A model generated the notes under the pieces. That model had not been told where the DNA came from, did not search any database, and saw only the letters and a list, made by a program, of their open reading frames with translations. The translations under genes were made by a program, and so were the position numbers. Below, one piece after another: positions 12,221 to 22,249 of a stretch of DNA of 64,000 bases. This DNA is from Anaeramoeba flamelloides (Eukaryota; Metamonada; Anaeramoebidae). Where the stretch lies: contig JANTQA010000008.1 of assembly GCA_027625915.1 (NCBI GenBank), positions 6,069,501 to 6,133,500 on the forward strand, read 5' to 3'. The first letter of the stretch is position 1. Each line of letters opens with the position of its first letter.

Positions 12221-12692
12221 TTTTAAGTGAATTGGATCTTAAGGGCTATCAAAAATAAAGCCACCATGGGTGTCCTAAGTATCAAAACATTAGTGAAATA
12301 ATCTCATAATTTCTTGAGATCTAGGAAAACTATCAAATTTTTCGAAAATTATCGAATTATTAATTTTTTCTCAATCAAATTCCTGATTGTAAGTTATTTT
12401 TTTTTCCGAAACCCAAACCATTTTTCTTCAAAGATAAAGTATTATCTAGTTTCCAATAAGAATCAATAAAAAAACAAAGTCTTAACAAAAGTGTTTGGGT
12501 TTAGGTTTTTACTATCTTAGATCAATTATATATTAAGAATTGGATTGAAAAATGTTAAACTCTATTTTTATTGGGAAATTTCAAGTTCTTCTGGATCTTA
12601 AAAGATAAAGAGAATAGTTCACAGATGTTTCGATTCATAGGATTCCAGTGGTGGCTTTATTTGAGGGCCCTTAAGATCCAATTCACTTAAAA
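12221..12692. mobile_element. 472-bp TIR element (ttttaagtgaattggatc)
   Basis: The left end ttttaagtgaattggatctt followed by aagggc is the inverted complement of the right end. The inverted similarity extends about 45 bp into an aaataaagccacca block. No ORF of note is present. It is a single copy in the window and looks like a non-autonomous DNA element. Confidence 0.75.
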
Positions 12693-12935
12693 ATTTTGAT
12701 TGGTTGGTTCTTCAAAAGCTGTTTGATTGGTCAAGGGAAAAAATAGTTATTTTCCATATTCCTATTTTTCTTTCTTTTTTAAATTGTGTTCTCTTAGAAA
12801 TACCTTGAACTTTATGATCTCTCAACTTATTTGTTTGGTGCTTTATTAAGTTTAATAGGTACAATTAAAATGAATCCTAATCGAAACTTGGATAATAGAA
12901 TTATCGTAAAAACAAAATACACTATTATTAAAAAA

Positions 12936-13724
12936 TTTTGACTCACTATTTCATGTTAATAAAAGTCTTTTTGAGGACTTATCGATATCTTATGGGACTA
13001 ATCTATATTATTTTTTTTTGACCAATTACTAAATAAGGATTATTTATCTAGAAATATATTTAATTTTGAAAATAAACAGGGGTTTTGAAATCTTGGTAAT
13101 TGGCAAAAAATATTCTCAATATCTATTAAATTTAGGTAAAAAATTTAATAGAGATTAGTCTCTTAACAAAAAAATATTTTCAAATTTTTGGATCAGAATA
13201 TTTTTTTCTAATTTTGCAAATTTATGTTTTGCATTTTCTTTTTTGTTTTCTTTTTTTCCAAATTTTTTCTTTTTCTTTTTCTTTTTTTTTTTACTAATTT
13301 TCAAAATTTCTTTTTTTTTTTTTTGGTTATTTTTTTTTATTTTGAAACTTTTTTTTTTGCAATAGATCATGTTGGAAAAATAAAAAGATCTTTGAAAAGA
13401 CAAATAATCACTTGTGAAAATTGAGACTATGTAATGTCTTTGAAAATGGATTTAATTATTAGTGAAAAAATCTTTATGTTAAACTTTTTTTTAGTGAAAG
13501 TTCAGGAATAAAAAATCTGTAATGTTCATTTCAAAATTTCGACTGATTTTTTTTAGTTTTTGGTTTTATTTTTTTTTTAATTTTTAAAATATCAGGTTTT
13601 TATATATTTAGAATGATCTAAAATATATTATAAATCAGATTTAATTATTTGTTGTTCTTGAATACCAAAGGATATTTTTTTTTTTTCAATTTATTTTTTC
13701 AGGGGAGTCACAATTTTTGAAATG
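12936..13724 (+). mobile_element. Foldback-family element carrying a nested insertion
   Basis: It starts at ttttgactcactatttcat and ends at gagtcacaatttttgaaa, which are short inverted ends. From 13167 on it is collinear with one arm of the big palindrome at 49870-51008 (shared aatattttcaaatttttgga, gacaaataatcac, gttcttgaatac). Between 12990 and 13166 another short TIR element has been inserted. The internal frame on the minus strand is a T/A-run artefact. Confidence 0.65.
12991..13166. mobile_element. Short TIR element, 'gactaatctctattaaa' family, copy 2 (nested)
   Basis: Left end gggactaatctatatta and right end taatagagattagtctc are inverted repeats. It sits inside the foldback-family element 12936-13724, splitting a sequence that is continuous in the 50-kb copy, and so is younger than its host. 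Confidence 0.65.
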
Positions 13725-14231
13725 GTGTTTTATATCCAATTTTCCTTTCAAATTTAAGTAATATTCTAAGTATACTGTTTTGTTGGTTTTGGATATAGAA
13801 TGGTTTTTACTGAACCGTTTTGAAAAAAATAAATAATACTACTAGTTACTAAATCCCAAATTTATTTATTTTTTTAGGTACGTTAAAGAATACTAAGTGA
13901 CTTTTTTTTAATTAATTAGTAACTTGTCTTTATTTTTTAAAAATGATTTTATATAACCTTTCCAAAACCAAGGGAATTTTTTTGAATATCAAATTTTGAT
14001 GTTGATATACTTTTTCAAAAAGATGAAAATGTGAATTAGAAAGCTTATATTGGAAATTTTTTTACATAAACGAGTTCTTAAGAAAAATAAACCCTAATAT
14101 GAAAAAAAAAATTCAATTTTCAGAGTAAATTTTATGTGGTTTATCAAAGAATTTCTGGGGTTTCAAGTCCATTTATGTTTTGAATATTTATTTTTTAAAT
14201 AAAAATAAAAATTCTCGAATATTCGACTTTT

Positions 14232-14345
14232 TGTGAATATTTTTTTTCAATCTGATCTTTCTTATCCTTATATTCAACTTTTTAAAAATCTAGATTAACT
14301 TCAAAATTTGATATTGAAAAAATTCGATGGTTGCTTTGAAAATTA
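14232..14345 (+). repeat. Dispersed repeat, second copy of 148-260
   Basis: The two stretches share cttatcctTatattcaac, followed by tttttaaaaatct and a tcaaaatttgat block, in the same order. It is short and without TIRs or coding sequence. Function unknown. Confidence 0.5.
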
Positions 14346-14937
14346 AATTGAAAACAATTTTTCAAATTCTACTAGTTTATATTTGAGACAATTTTTTTAA
14401 TAATAACAAAAGATTTCCAAATTACTTTACTACATCAGAATTTCAGAATATAAAACAATTCAATTGGTATTTCGAAGTATTGAATTCTCAAACTTGTGCT
14501 GGTTACTGTCTTTATGAACTATTAGGATGTATTGGTCAGTTAATTAATTTTGATATATTTATGAAAGAATTATATAACAAAAAGTATTTTATAAAAAATG
14601 ATCTAAAATCTGTGTATAATTTGAACGAACACTTTAAAAATAATAAAAGAAAGAAAATAAGTATTAAATACAAGAGTTAATTATAAAAAGGAATCAGAAA
14701 AAAGATAAATCAATATATTGTTTTCAAAAAACAAAATTTTTTTATTGAGAAAAAGTTCTAATTATTATGTAAAATATTTGAATTCGTTTTTTCTAATCTT
14801 ACCCAAATAAATGTATTATCATAAATTATAAAAAGAGATTAAGAAAATGTTAAAAAGATAGGAATAACAATAAATAATATATTAAAAAAAAAAAAGCCTA
14901 AGAAATAAAATAAAAAAAAAAAAAAAAAGAAGGGAAA

Positions 14938-17900
14938 TTAATTTCTTCCAGCTTTTGCTGCCATGCTTAAAAGTTTAGATTTAACTCCTTTAATTCCTAA
15001 AAATGCCTTTACCGGTGGAAGGCTAGTTATAGTATTTACAATTCTACCGAGAGCTCTATATGAGAATTTGTGAGGGTATTTGTTTAATAAATCACCGAGG
15101 TTACCTCTTTCGATACATCTAGCGATGTGGTAATCAAAAGAATTTTCAGGTGTCCAAACACGTTCTTTTTTTGGGATCATTTTCAAGGCGCCATGGTTGC
15201 AATAGGTTACACACACACCACAGCCGTAGCAAAGATTGGGATCGATTTTTGCGATTCTTTTTTTACGTTTTTTTCTTTTCTTTTTAGACTTTGCTCCGAG
15301 TAGGTTGGTTCTTTGTGATTCCTTTTCTTCAATTTTATTTTCTGGCTCTACTTCTTCCATATAAATTGCGCCAAGTGGGCATCGTCTTTCACAAACGCGG
15401 CACCCTATACACGTTTTAGGGTTAACATCTGCGATAAAATTTGAAGTATGAATCGCATTTTTTGCTTTATAAAATTTCACTGAATTAAGAAATTCACAAC
15501 AGCATCCTTCATCACGGTTATTATTTTCGTTGACACCACAACAATTGCAAATAAAGGACGTGTTTTTAGTATTGTCTCCGATTTGAACCAAGCCGTGGCT
15601 TTTACTTTCTTCAAGGATATCCAACATTTCATACTTGTCAGCTTTTTCTGCAATTCCATGTCTAATCATGTAATCGGCCGCATTTCCAAATGTCATACTT
15701 TTAATAAGAGCGTAAAAGGATAAATGAATTAGTGAATAAACGAATAAATGAATAAACGAATAAACGAAGAAATGAATTAAATGAACAAATATACAAATGA
15801 ACAAATGAAAAGGAAAATGAAAATTATTGATTTTTATATTAATAATTTTCAATTATATTTATTTCTTGAAATATTTTTAAAAATTGTAAATTCTGCTGTA
15901 TTATATAATATGCTGGAGGATAATTTTTTCAGTTTCAAAAAGGACTTTTCTTGTGAGAATTTTTTGTGTAGATTATGATCCACATAATCTTTCAAGTTAT
16001 TAAAATTAAAATTACTTTTTTTGTTGGTCAAATATTTAATTCTCTTTATTAAGATCTCGAAACAGAAATTTAGAGATGGGGTGTATGTAGAATGTAATCA
16101 AGTTCCATAGAGAGCCGAAAAGTTTCGAGTTTTCTCGAGATTTTCTGTTTTATTATTTTTGTTTCTTTGAAATGTACCTATTAAGTCTTCAAGGGTCTGA
16201 AGTCATTACCGCGAAAAATAATTTTCTGGAATGGAAAAAAAAAAATTTTGGAATTTTTAAGAGTTCCTAATATCTAATTAAAGAACAAACAATTCTACAT
16301 GTGAAGAACGATCGATCTCTCAAAAATCAACAACGAAAAACGAGGTAATTTTTAAAAAAAAGTACCAAAGAGCGATACTACAATTTCCAATTTGAATCAC
16401 TGTTGTGTTGAATTGTAATTTTTAATTCAACAGTGTATTTGTTTCAAAGTTTCGCTCCTTGAGATATTTTGAGATCTCTCAAAGATTTTTTTTTTCATTT
16501 TTTTCATTTTTCAAAAGGCATATTTTTTCATTTGAAAGAATGTTATAAAATCCTTACTTTGTCCAATATAGAAGTCATTGCAAAATAACCATAAATTAGA
16601 TTAAATTGAATTAAATTGATTTTGCACCGAAAGAAAACAATTTGTTTTAAATTAAAGAAATTTAACCCTTTGGAAATAGAAAAACAGAAACGATTAAGAT
16701 TAATTTTTTTAAAAATTTTGTTTTTTTTTAAAATTGAGAACTCTTTGAAACTATTTTTTGTTAAGGAACTAATCCCTATTAAATTTTTTATCTAAATTTT
16801 ATAGAGATTGAGAAAATTTTTTGCCGATTACTCAGATTTCAAAACCCTGTTTATTTTCAAAATTAAATATATTTTTAGATAATAAAGCCTTATTTAGAAA
16901 TTGAGAAGTCCTTTTGTAATTTTTTTTCTTTAAATAATTTGAATTTTTTGAAATTGAGATCCACTGTAAATTTTTTATTTTTTGGTTATTTGAATTTTGT
17001 TAACCAAAAGAAGTGAAATTTCACAATATCCTTTTTGGTGGTAAATTACACATTGGGTATGGAGCAAATTCACATTAAGTGGGCAGACTTTAATGTTTGA
17101 GTTTTGAGAGTTAAAATTGTTAATCAAAAAAAAATAAATTTTAATAAATCGTAATAAACCTTTTGAAAAATGTTAAAAAAAGAAAATATTAAAGTAAGAA
17201 TTCAAAAAGATAAAAAAAGTTCTTGGAAAAAGAATTCTTACCATGTACGAAGTGGTGCATTACATGCATTTCCCAAATCTGATTGCATCGATCTACAAGC
17301 ACAAGATGCAATAGACATTATTTTGGCATTTTTAATAGCCATTGTAGCTTTTTCATAATCAAAAAAATAAGTGCCGTGTTCTGGGCTAATTGTTTCTTCT
17401 CTAACCATTGCCCTTCCAATAGCTGTTTCACCTTCAAAAAACATTTTAGCTATTTCCGGCGATTTTCGAAGATAGGAGTCCATTACTGGGGACAATCGTT
17501 TAAAATCAACACCTGTAATTCGATTTGTTCTCATATATAAAAATTCAAAGATCCCTATTGGTTTATTTTTTTATTGATTTGTTTATTTGTTTAATTGATA
17601 AATTTATTTATTTAATTCATTGTTTGTTTATTTATTTCTTTATTTATTGACTGAAATATTTATTTACTGAAATATTTATTAAACATTTTTGAAAAAAAAG
17701 TGAAAATGGAAAAAAAGTTCAACAGTAATTTTTTCTTGAAACCTGGCTGAAAATCAAAAATAACCATTTGGGAAAAAAAAGTGAAACCGGATTAAAAAAT
17801 TAAACATGATTTTTAATTGAAAACCTTAATAGAGTCACAGAAACCTGAAAAGATAAAGTAAGATCAATTAAAAGAAGAAACAAATTGACTACAAAGAATA

Positions 17901-20900
17901 ATTCATTATATTATTATCAATAGACTTGTATTTGAATAATAAATGGGAATTAATTTTCATTTCGCTCCACAAGTGTAAATATGGAATGTTGAAAAAATAT
18001 AGAGTTTTTTTTTTTTTTATTATTGAGGAGGAAGTGTAAATTACACTCTAAGTGCCCTTTTACTTAAATTCCCTTTCAGAAATTTAAGCGTAAAATCATA
18101 GATTTTACGATTATTAATTAATGAAAATAATTTCAAACTATCATGATTTGAAATTAATTCATTAAGATTTATTTCTTTTAGTTTGTTATAAAACATTAAT
18201 CTATCTTTTTCATAGGAAGGATATACTCATAAAAAGTGATCAATATTTTCTATAGTTTATTTATGTTCATATTTTAAACATAAAGGACAAAATTTATTTG
18301 AATTTTTATTTATTACATAATAATATCTATTTAAGCAGTTGGTAAATGTTCTGAATTTTAGAACTGTTGAACTTGATGGATAACTTAAATATCTTTTATT
18401 AATAAATAAATTTTTTTGGTTTTTAATTATTGCGAAATATTTTTGTACCTTCCAACTGGTAGAATTCAACAACTATTATAATTATAATTAAAAATTTCTT
18501 TTTTAAGAAGGTTTAAACTCTCCGACTTCCAGTTAATTTTATTGTTTATTCTTTGATTAAATTTTATTAATTTTTCCAGATAGGGTAGAGATAAATTCTT
18601 TTAATTTGTTTTTGAATTTGAATTTCTTTTTATTGATTGATATTATCAAATTTTCGAATTTAAATTCTGTTTTATAAATAAGAACTGGTGTGTTTCTGTT
18701 TATTTTACATATCTCAGTAATACATGAATTAATCCAAGAGTTTAAATGAAAAAATATAGAGTTTTTACAATTTTAGATATAAATATAGAGTTCCATGCAA
18801 TTACCCACAATTTGGTAATAGTAAAAGAAACATCCGTTTTGATTTTTGAGCTCCAAGGGATTTTCAATATAAAATCGATTGGTAAATACCAATAAGCTAT
18901 TTCCAAACAAGTGGGGCAAATTTATTTTAAAATATATCTTTATTAAACTCAATCTTCAAAAAAGTATTTAAATAAACAAAATCATTAACTATCATTTATT
19001 GATTCTTGAGAATAATTCAATTTGTTTCTTAGTATAGTATTACATAAATAAAAGATATTAAAATTTCTGAACTCGATTTTATCTGATATTTTTTCGGGGT
19101 GAAAATTGGTATTTATTCTTTTCTTTTTGATTGAAAAAATTTTTTTCATAACTTGTTTAATCTAAACAAAATTTCAAATTGAATTGAAAATTATATAACT
19201 GCATTTGATTGTTTAAAAAATCATTTGTACCCTTTTCATATTTCAAGTTATTTATTGAAATTGATCGTGCATTGTTTTCACCAAAAAAAGTGCTATTTTT
19301 AGGATCATTTTCTCTGGAACTGCCCAGCCTATGAAAATAATCGTAAAATCTGGATATCTGAATTAAAAAAAAATTTAACATCTCTAATATATTAAAAAAT
19401 AATATTATTACTATTTTTGATATTATTATAAAAAAAGATTCATCGTATTTATTAGCCTTAGTGGGTAATAAATTTATTTTTGAGTCTTTAACAAAATTCC
19501 TAAATCATAATTTAGGAATTCGGGCAAATAAGAGGAATTAAAAACTCCTCCGTTAAATAATAAAAAAAAAAAAAAAAAAGTGCTATTTTTTCTTTTTCAT
19601 TTTTTGGAAATATTTTAATGAAACATATTTCGAAATAAATAAATTAGTTATTGATTCAATCGATATTAATATTAAACTTAATTTGGTATAGTCGATTAAC
19701 GAATACATTCACTAATAAAAAGGATTTTTTATTAATTGTAAAAAAAAAAAATGCCCCAGTTTTTCGGAAATACCAATACTTTTGTTTGAAATATGATTTT
19801 TTTTTTTAGATTTGGAAGATTGGTATTCACCAAACGATTTTTTGATTAAAATTATTATTAGTCTATTGATTTAATAGGATATTATATTTACTATAACTGA
19901 ATTGTGGGTAATTGCATGGAACTCTTTAATTATCTCTAAAAGTGTAAAAACTCTATATTTTTTACAACATTCATATTTACTCTTGTGCCCCTTATTTTCT
20001 TTTGAGTTAATGAAGAGTTTTTTTGGAACAACAATTGAAATTTTTGTTCTCTTTTTATTTGTTTGTACTTTTTTTATTTATGTACTCTGGTAACATTGGG
20101 TGGACTTAGAATCACAGATGATCTCAGGTTTCATAAATGAAATAACACAATCAGATTAAATTTTTATCCCCTTTAAATTTTGAATTCCAGTAATCAAAAA
20201 GCAGCATTTTGATCTACCTTTTTATCGAAATAGTAAGAGTAACTTTGTGAGATCTCAAAAATAATCAAATTTTTCAACAAATTTTTTAATGATTGATCAA
20301 TCAAAGAAAATTCCTGGACAAATGGTAGTCTTAAAAAAGCTATTATTGTGTTGAGTCCTTCATTTTGTTTTTTAATCATTTTTTTTTTTTCATTGATTAA
20401 ATGGATCTTACTTTTCGGACACAAGTAGTATTAATTTCCTCAATTAAAAATTCAATATTGAACTTTTTTTCCTTGTGTTGGACTTTTTTACCTCGTTTCA
20501 CTTTTTTTCCCAAATTGTACTAAAAGCTTTATTAATGTCTTTGTTTAAAATGTCAAATTTTCAGAATGATTTTGGTTTGATAAATGGGTGGAAGTATCAA
20601 ATAATCAAATATTTTGATAAGGAAAAAGAGAAAAAGAGAAAAAGAGAATAAAAAACAAAAAGTGTAAAATGAAAAAGCTTTTTAATTACCAATAGCTATC
20701 GGCGCAAGACAATACTTGTTGACTTTCTCTTCACCCATGCGTAAATCAAATACAATTCCACGGTCTGCCATTGAATCCAACATTGGCCCCAACTCTTTTG
20801 CATCCATATTCAAATTTTTACATAGCTCTGGTAAATCTGTAGGAATGAACGGCAATTTTGATGCAACAACCGCCTCTTCCGGTGAAGAAACGATTTTTAA

Positions 20901-21182
20901 TAATTCTAATAAATCCCCGTGTTTGTTTTCAAGGTTTTTGTTTGGATGCTGCTGCATCCTTTTTTGATATTTTATATAGGCTTGTAAATGTTGTGGATTA
21001 TCAGGATCATATTTTAATTTTGAATGATCGTGGGGGTGGTCGTGGTCGTGGTCGTGATCATGGTCATGGCCGTGATGGTGGCCGTGTCCTCCGTGGTATC
21101 GTATAAGTTTAGACCTTATAGGTGTTTGGAATAATATTTCATATTTGTGAGCTTGTGAGATCCCAATTAATGAGGTGATCAT
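14938..21182 (-). CDS. Multi-cluster 4Fe-4S protein of bacterial type, His-rich insertion
   Basis: Three exons: 21182-20690, 17554-17242, 15697-14938, joined in phase (donors GTAATT and GTAAGA; acceptors ATAG and AAAG), giving 521 aa. Residues 1-29 could be an organelle targeting peptide. Residues 30-53 are His/Asp-rich. About 88-165 is a winged-helix-like N-terminal region (motifs SSPEEA, YCLAPIAIG). C249, C251, C262 and C269 form a first Cys cluster; the fourth exists only after splicing, which strongly supports the junction. C319-C322 and C334-C336 form a second group. Two ferredoxin motifs follow: C365/C368/C371/C375 (with Pro) and C425/C428/C431/C435 (Asn instead of Pro), separated by an acidic then Lys/Arg-rich insert. 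This architecture recalls 4Fe-4S dicluster proteins of anaerobic bacteria; electron transfer, perhaps hydrogenosomal, is inferred and the redox partner is unknown. Both introns are loaded with mobile elements. Confidence 0.85.
16180..17100 (+). repeat. ~0.75-0.9 kb dispersed repeat, copy 1 (in FeS gene intron 2)
   Basis: It is collinear with copies at about 28370-29110 and 44850-45590. Shared blocks include atttccaatttgaat, ttctcaaaaggcatattt, acaaattagattaaat and, near the end, ccttgggtatggag-like sequence. It is interrupted at 16761-16906 by a short TIR element that the other two copies lack. No ORF or clear terminal repeat is visible; family unknown. Confidence 0.65.
16761..16906. mobile_element. 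Short TIR element, 'gactaatctctattaaa' family, copy 3 (nested, truncated)
   Basis: One end reads ttaaggaactaatccctatt. The interior matches the 12991-13166 copy in reverse orientation (aaatatatttttagataata). The opposite TIR is missing. It lies within the dispersed repeat 16180-17100 and so inserted after that repeat. Confidence 0.6.
18010..18747 (-). mobile_element. 5'-truncated LINE (non-LTR retrotransposon) insertion
   Basis: On the minus strand the fragment encodes, in broken frames, the C-terminal end of a reverse-transcriptase polyprotein. Recognisable parts are VLKFRTFTNCLNRYYY, then a zinc-knuckle FCPLCLKYEH with TIENIDHF after it, as in the zinc-binding region at the end of many LINE ORFs. 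The 3' end is an A-tail (T-run at about 18006-18018 on the plus strand). The copy is bounded by a 19-bp target duplication, gaaaaaatatagagttttt, at 17991-18009 and 18748-18766. Stops and frame changes show it is dead. The reverse-transcriptase core is absent through 5' truncation, as is typical of target-primed insertion. The exact LINE clade cannot be told from this piece. Confidence 0.85.
19311..19566 (+). mobile_element. SINE-like repeat, copy 1
   Basis: It starts at tctctggaactgcccagcct and ends in ctccgttaaataat followed by an A-run. It is nearly identical to 41901-42289 apart from the insertion and tandem duplication in that copy. A hairpin (gaggaatt...aactcctc) precedes the A-tail. It has no ORF. 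Length, A-tail and high similarity suggest a short retroposon; a pol III promoter was not recognised. Confidence 0.6.
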
Positions 21183-21292
21183 ACTTTCTGTAATTCTTTC
21201 AAGAGAAGGTAAACAGAGACAAAAAATAAATTATTTATTTTAGAAAATCGTGTATTTGGAGCAGTTTGTTCTTAGTAACAAAGAACTCATAC

Positions 21293-21401
21293 CATTTTAT
21301 TAACTTCATAAATTCCACCTTTTGTTTGAGTTGGATAACACGAAATTAAAATCCAATTTACTTTTTCATCAAGTCCAAAACTTTCATATTTTTTAACTGG
21401 T
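21293..21401 (-). other. Orphan exon-like segment
   Basis: The minus strand has an acceptor-like ttattattcag, then 36 open codons (including SFGLDEKVNWILISCY and TKGGIYEVNKM) and a donor-like GTATGA. The composition is protein-like. It lies just upstream of the FeS gene, but its reading phase cannot be joined to exon 1 at any AG I can find. If the donor is not used, the frame stops two codons later (TGA). It may be the last exon of an unseen gene, a 5' extension of the FeS gene by an unusual junction, or a relic. Confidence 0.3.
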
Positions 21402-21847
21402 CTGAATAATAACTGGTAATAGATCTAAAGATCATAATATTGATGTTTGTACCTGAAAGAATAAATTATTTTTCCAAGAAGATGGCTTTATTTTGATCTT
21501 TGTTTGGGTTGAAAATTTCTTGTTGTTTCTCATTTTTTTAATTCTTAGTTCTGCTTTTCATTTCTGATACTTAGTTCACCCAAAACAAACACACCCTAAA
21601 GGGTCCAATAAAAAAATCAAAATCATAAATCAATCAATTTCTTTCCAAAATAGAAGAGGAAAAGTAAAAAAAAAAAAAAAAAGTAAAATAGGAAAATGAA
21701 GCGCAATTCTTACTTATTTCAAATTCAAATACAAGTCGAAGAATTCACAAGGTTAAAGTCATATTTTTGTGACCACTTTATTCGATTTTGTTTTTATTAT
21801 TGATACCTTGTTGACACTAAGGTTACCCAACAGAACTGTTTAGTCTG

Positions 21848-22249
21848 TGTTTCAAAATAAAAAGCCTATTTCTTTTTTCTACAAGACCTTTTAAAATTAT
21901 CTAAGAAATTGACAATAAAAAAAAAGTAAAGATCACATTGCTTTCTAAGGTTGTGTTATTAAAAAAGAATTCTTAAATAGAATGATCAAATTATGAAAAT
22001 TTCTTCAAAAAGAGCAGAGTAAATTGTGAAGACAATTTTTTAGAATAAAAAGGTTAAAAAAATTAAATAAAAAATTGAGAAAATTATTTAAATTTTTTAC
22101 AAAATTTTTCTCCATAATTTAAAAATTTTCTTTAAACATCAAGGAGCTTGCCTTCAAAATACAACGGTATTAGGCTCTCTGTAGGGTAGTAAATTTGATG
22201 TTTAATTGGAACAAGAAGAAAAAAAAGATTAACTTTAATTTTGATACAT
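21848..22249. mobile_element. TGTTTCAAAATAAAA TIR element, copy 2
   Basis: It is the same family as 9391-9803: left tgtttcaaaataaaa, right a degenerate taattttgatacat, and shared ttctacaagacctt-like and aacaagaagaaaaaaaa blocks at matching spacing. It is diverged and therefore old. Confidence 0.6.

Larger units (their letters stand above)
3832..14937. other. 11-kb gene-poor spacer dense in small mobile elements
   Basis: No complete gene is visible between the B-box gene and the iron-sulfur gene. The stretch holds inverted-repeat elements at about 4825-4999, 5190-5650, 8894-9345, 9391-9803, 12221-12692 and 12936-13724, palindromic modules at 6850-7925, a SINE-like fragment at 6755-6860, a dispersed repeat at 10030-10330 and a (TA)n run at about 8037-8057. 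Weak coding-like stretches at 9819-10019 and 14387-14680 (+) lack start codons. Confidence 0.6.
17964..19993. mobile_element. ~2-kb TIR element interrupted by a LINE (FeS gene intron 1)
   Basis: The right arm (about 19890-19993) contains aattgtgggtaattgcatgg and ctctatattttttacaac. Its inverted complement forms the left arm, split into 17964-18009 and 18748 to about 18850 by a LINE insertion. Weaker inverted similarity continues inward (ggtaaataccaat against ggtgaataccaat). A SINE-like repeat lies inside at 19311-19566. No transposase is recognisable, so it is non-autonomous or decayed. Confidence 0.75.

Noticed and set aside
13155-13424. Overlapping Lys-rich and Phe-rich frames
   Set aside because: They are translations of long A/T runs within a foldback-family element; neither has any protein-like pattern.
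14387-14680. Roughly 98-codon open frame on the plus strand
   Set aside because: It has no ATG near the start, no splice partner and no recognised motif; a stretch this long is expected about once by chance in sequence of this size and composition.
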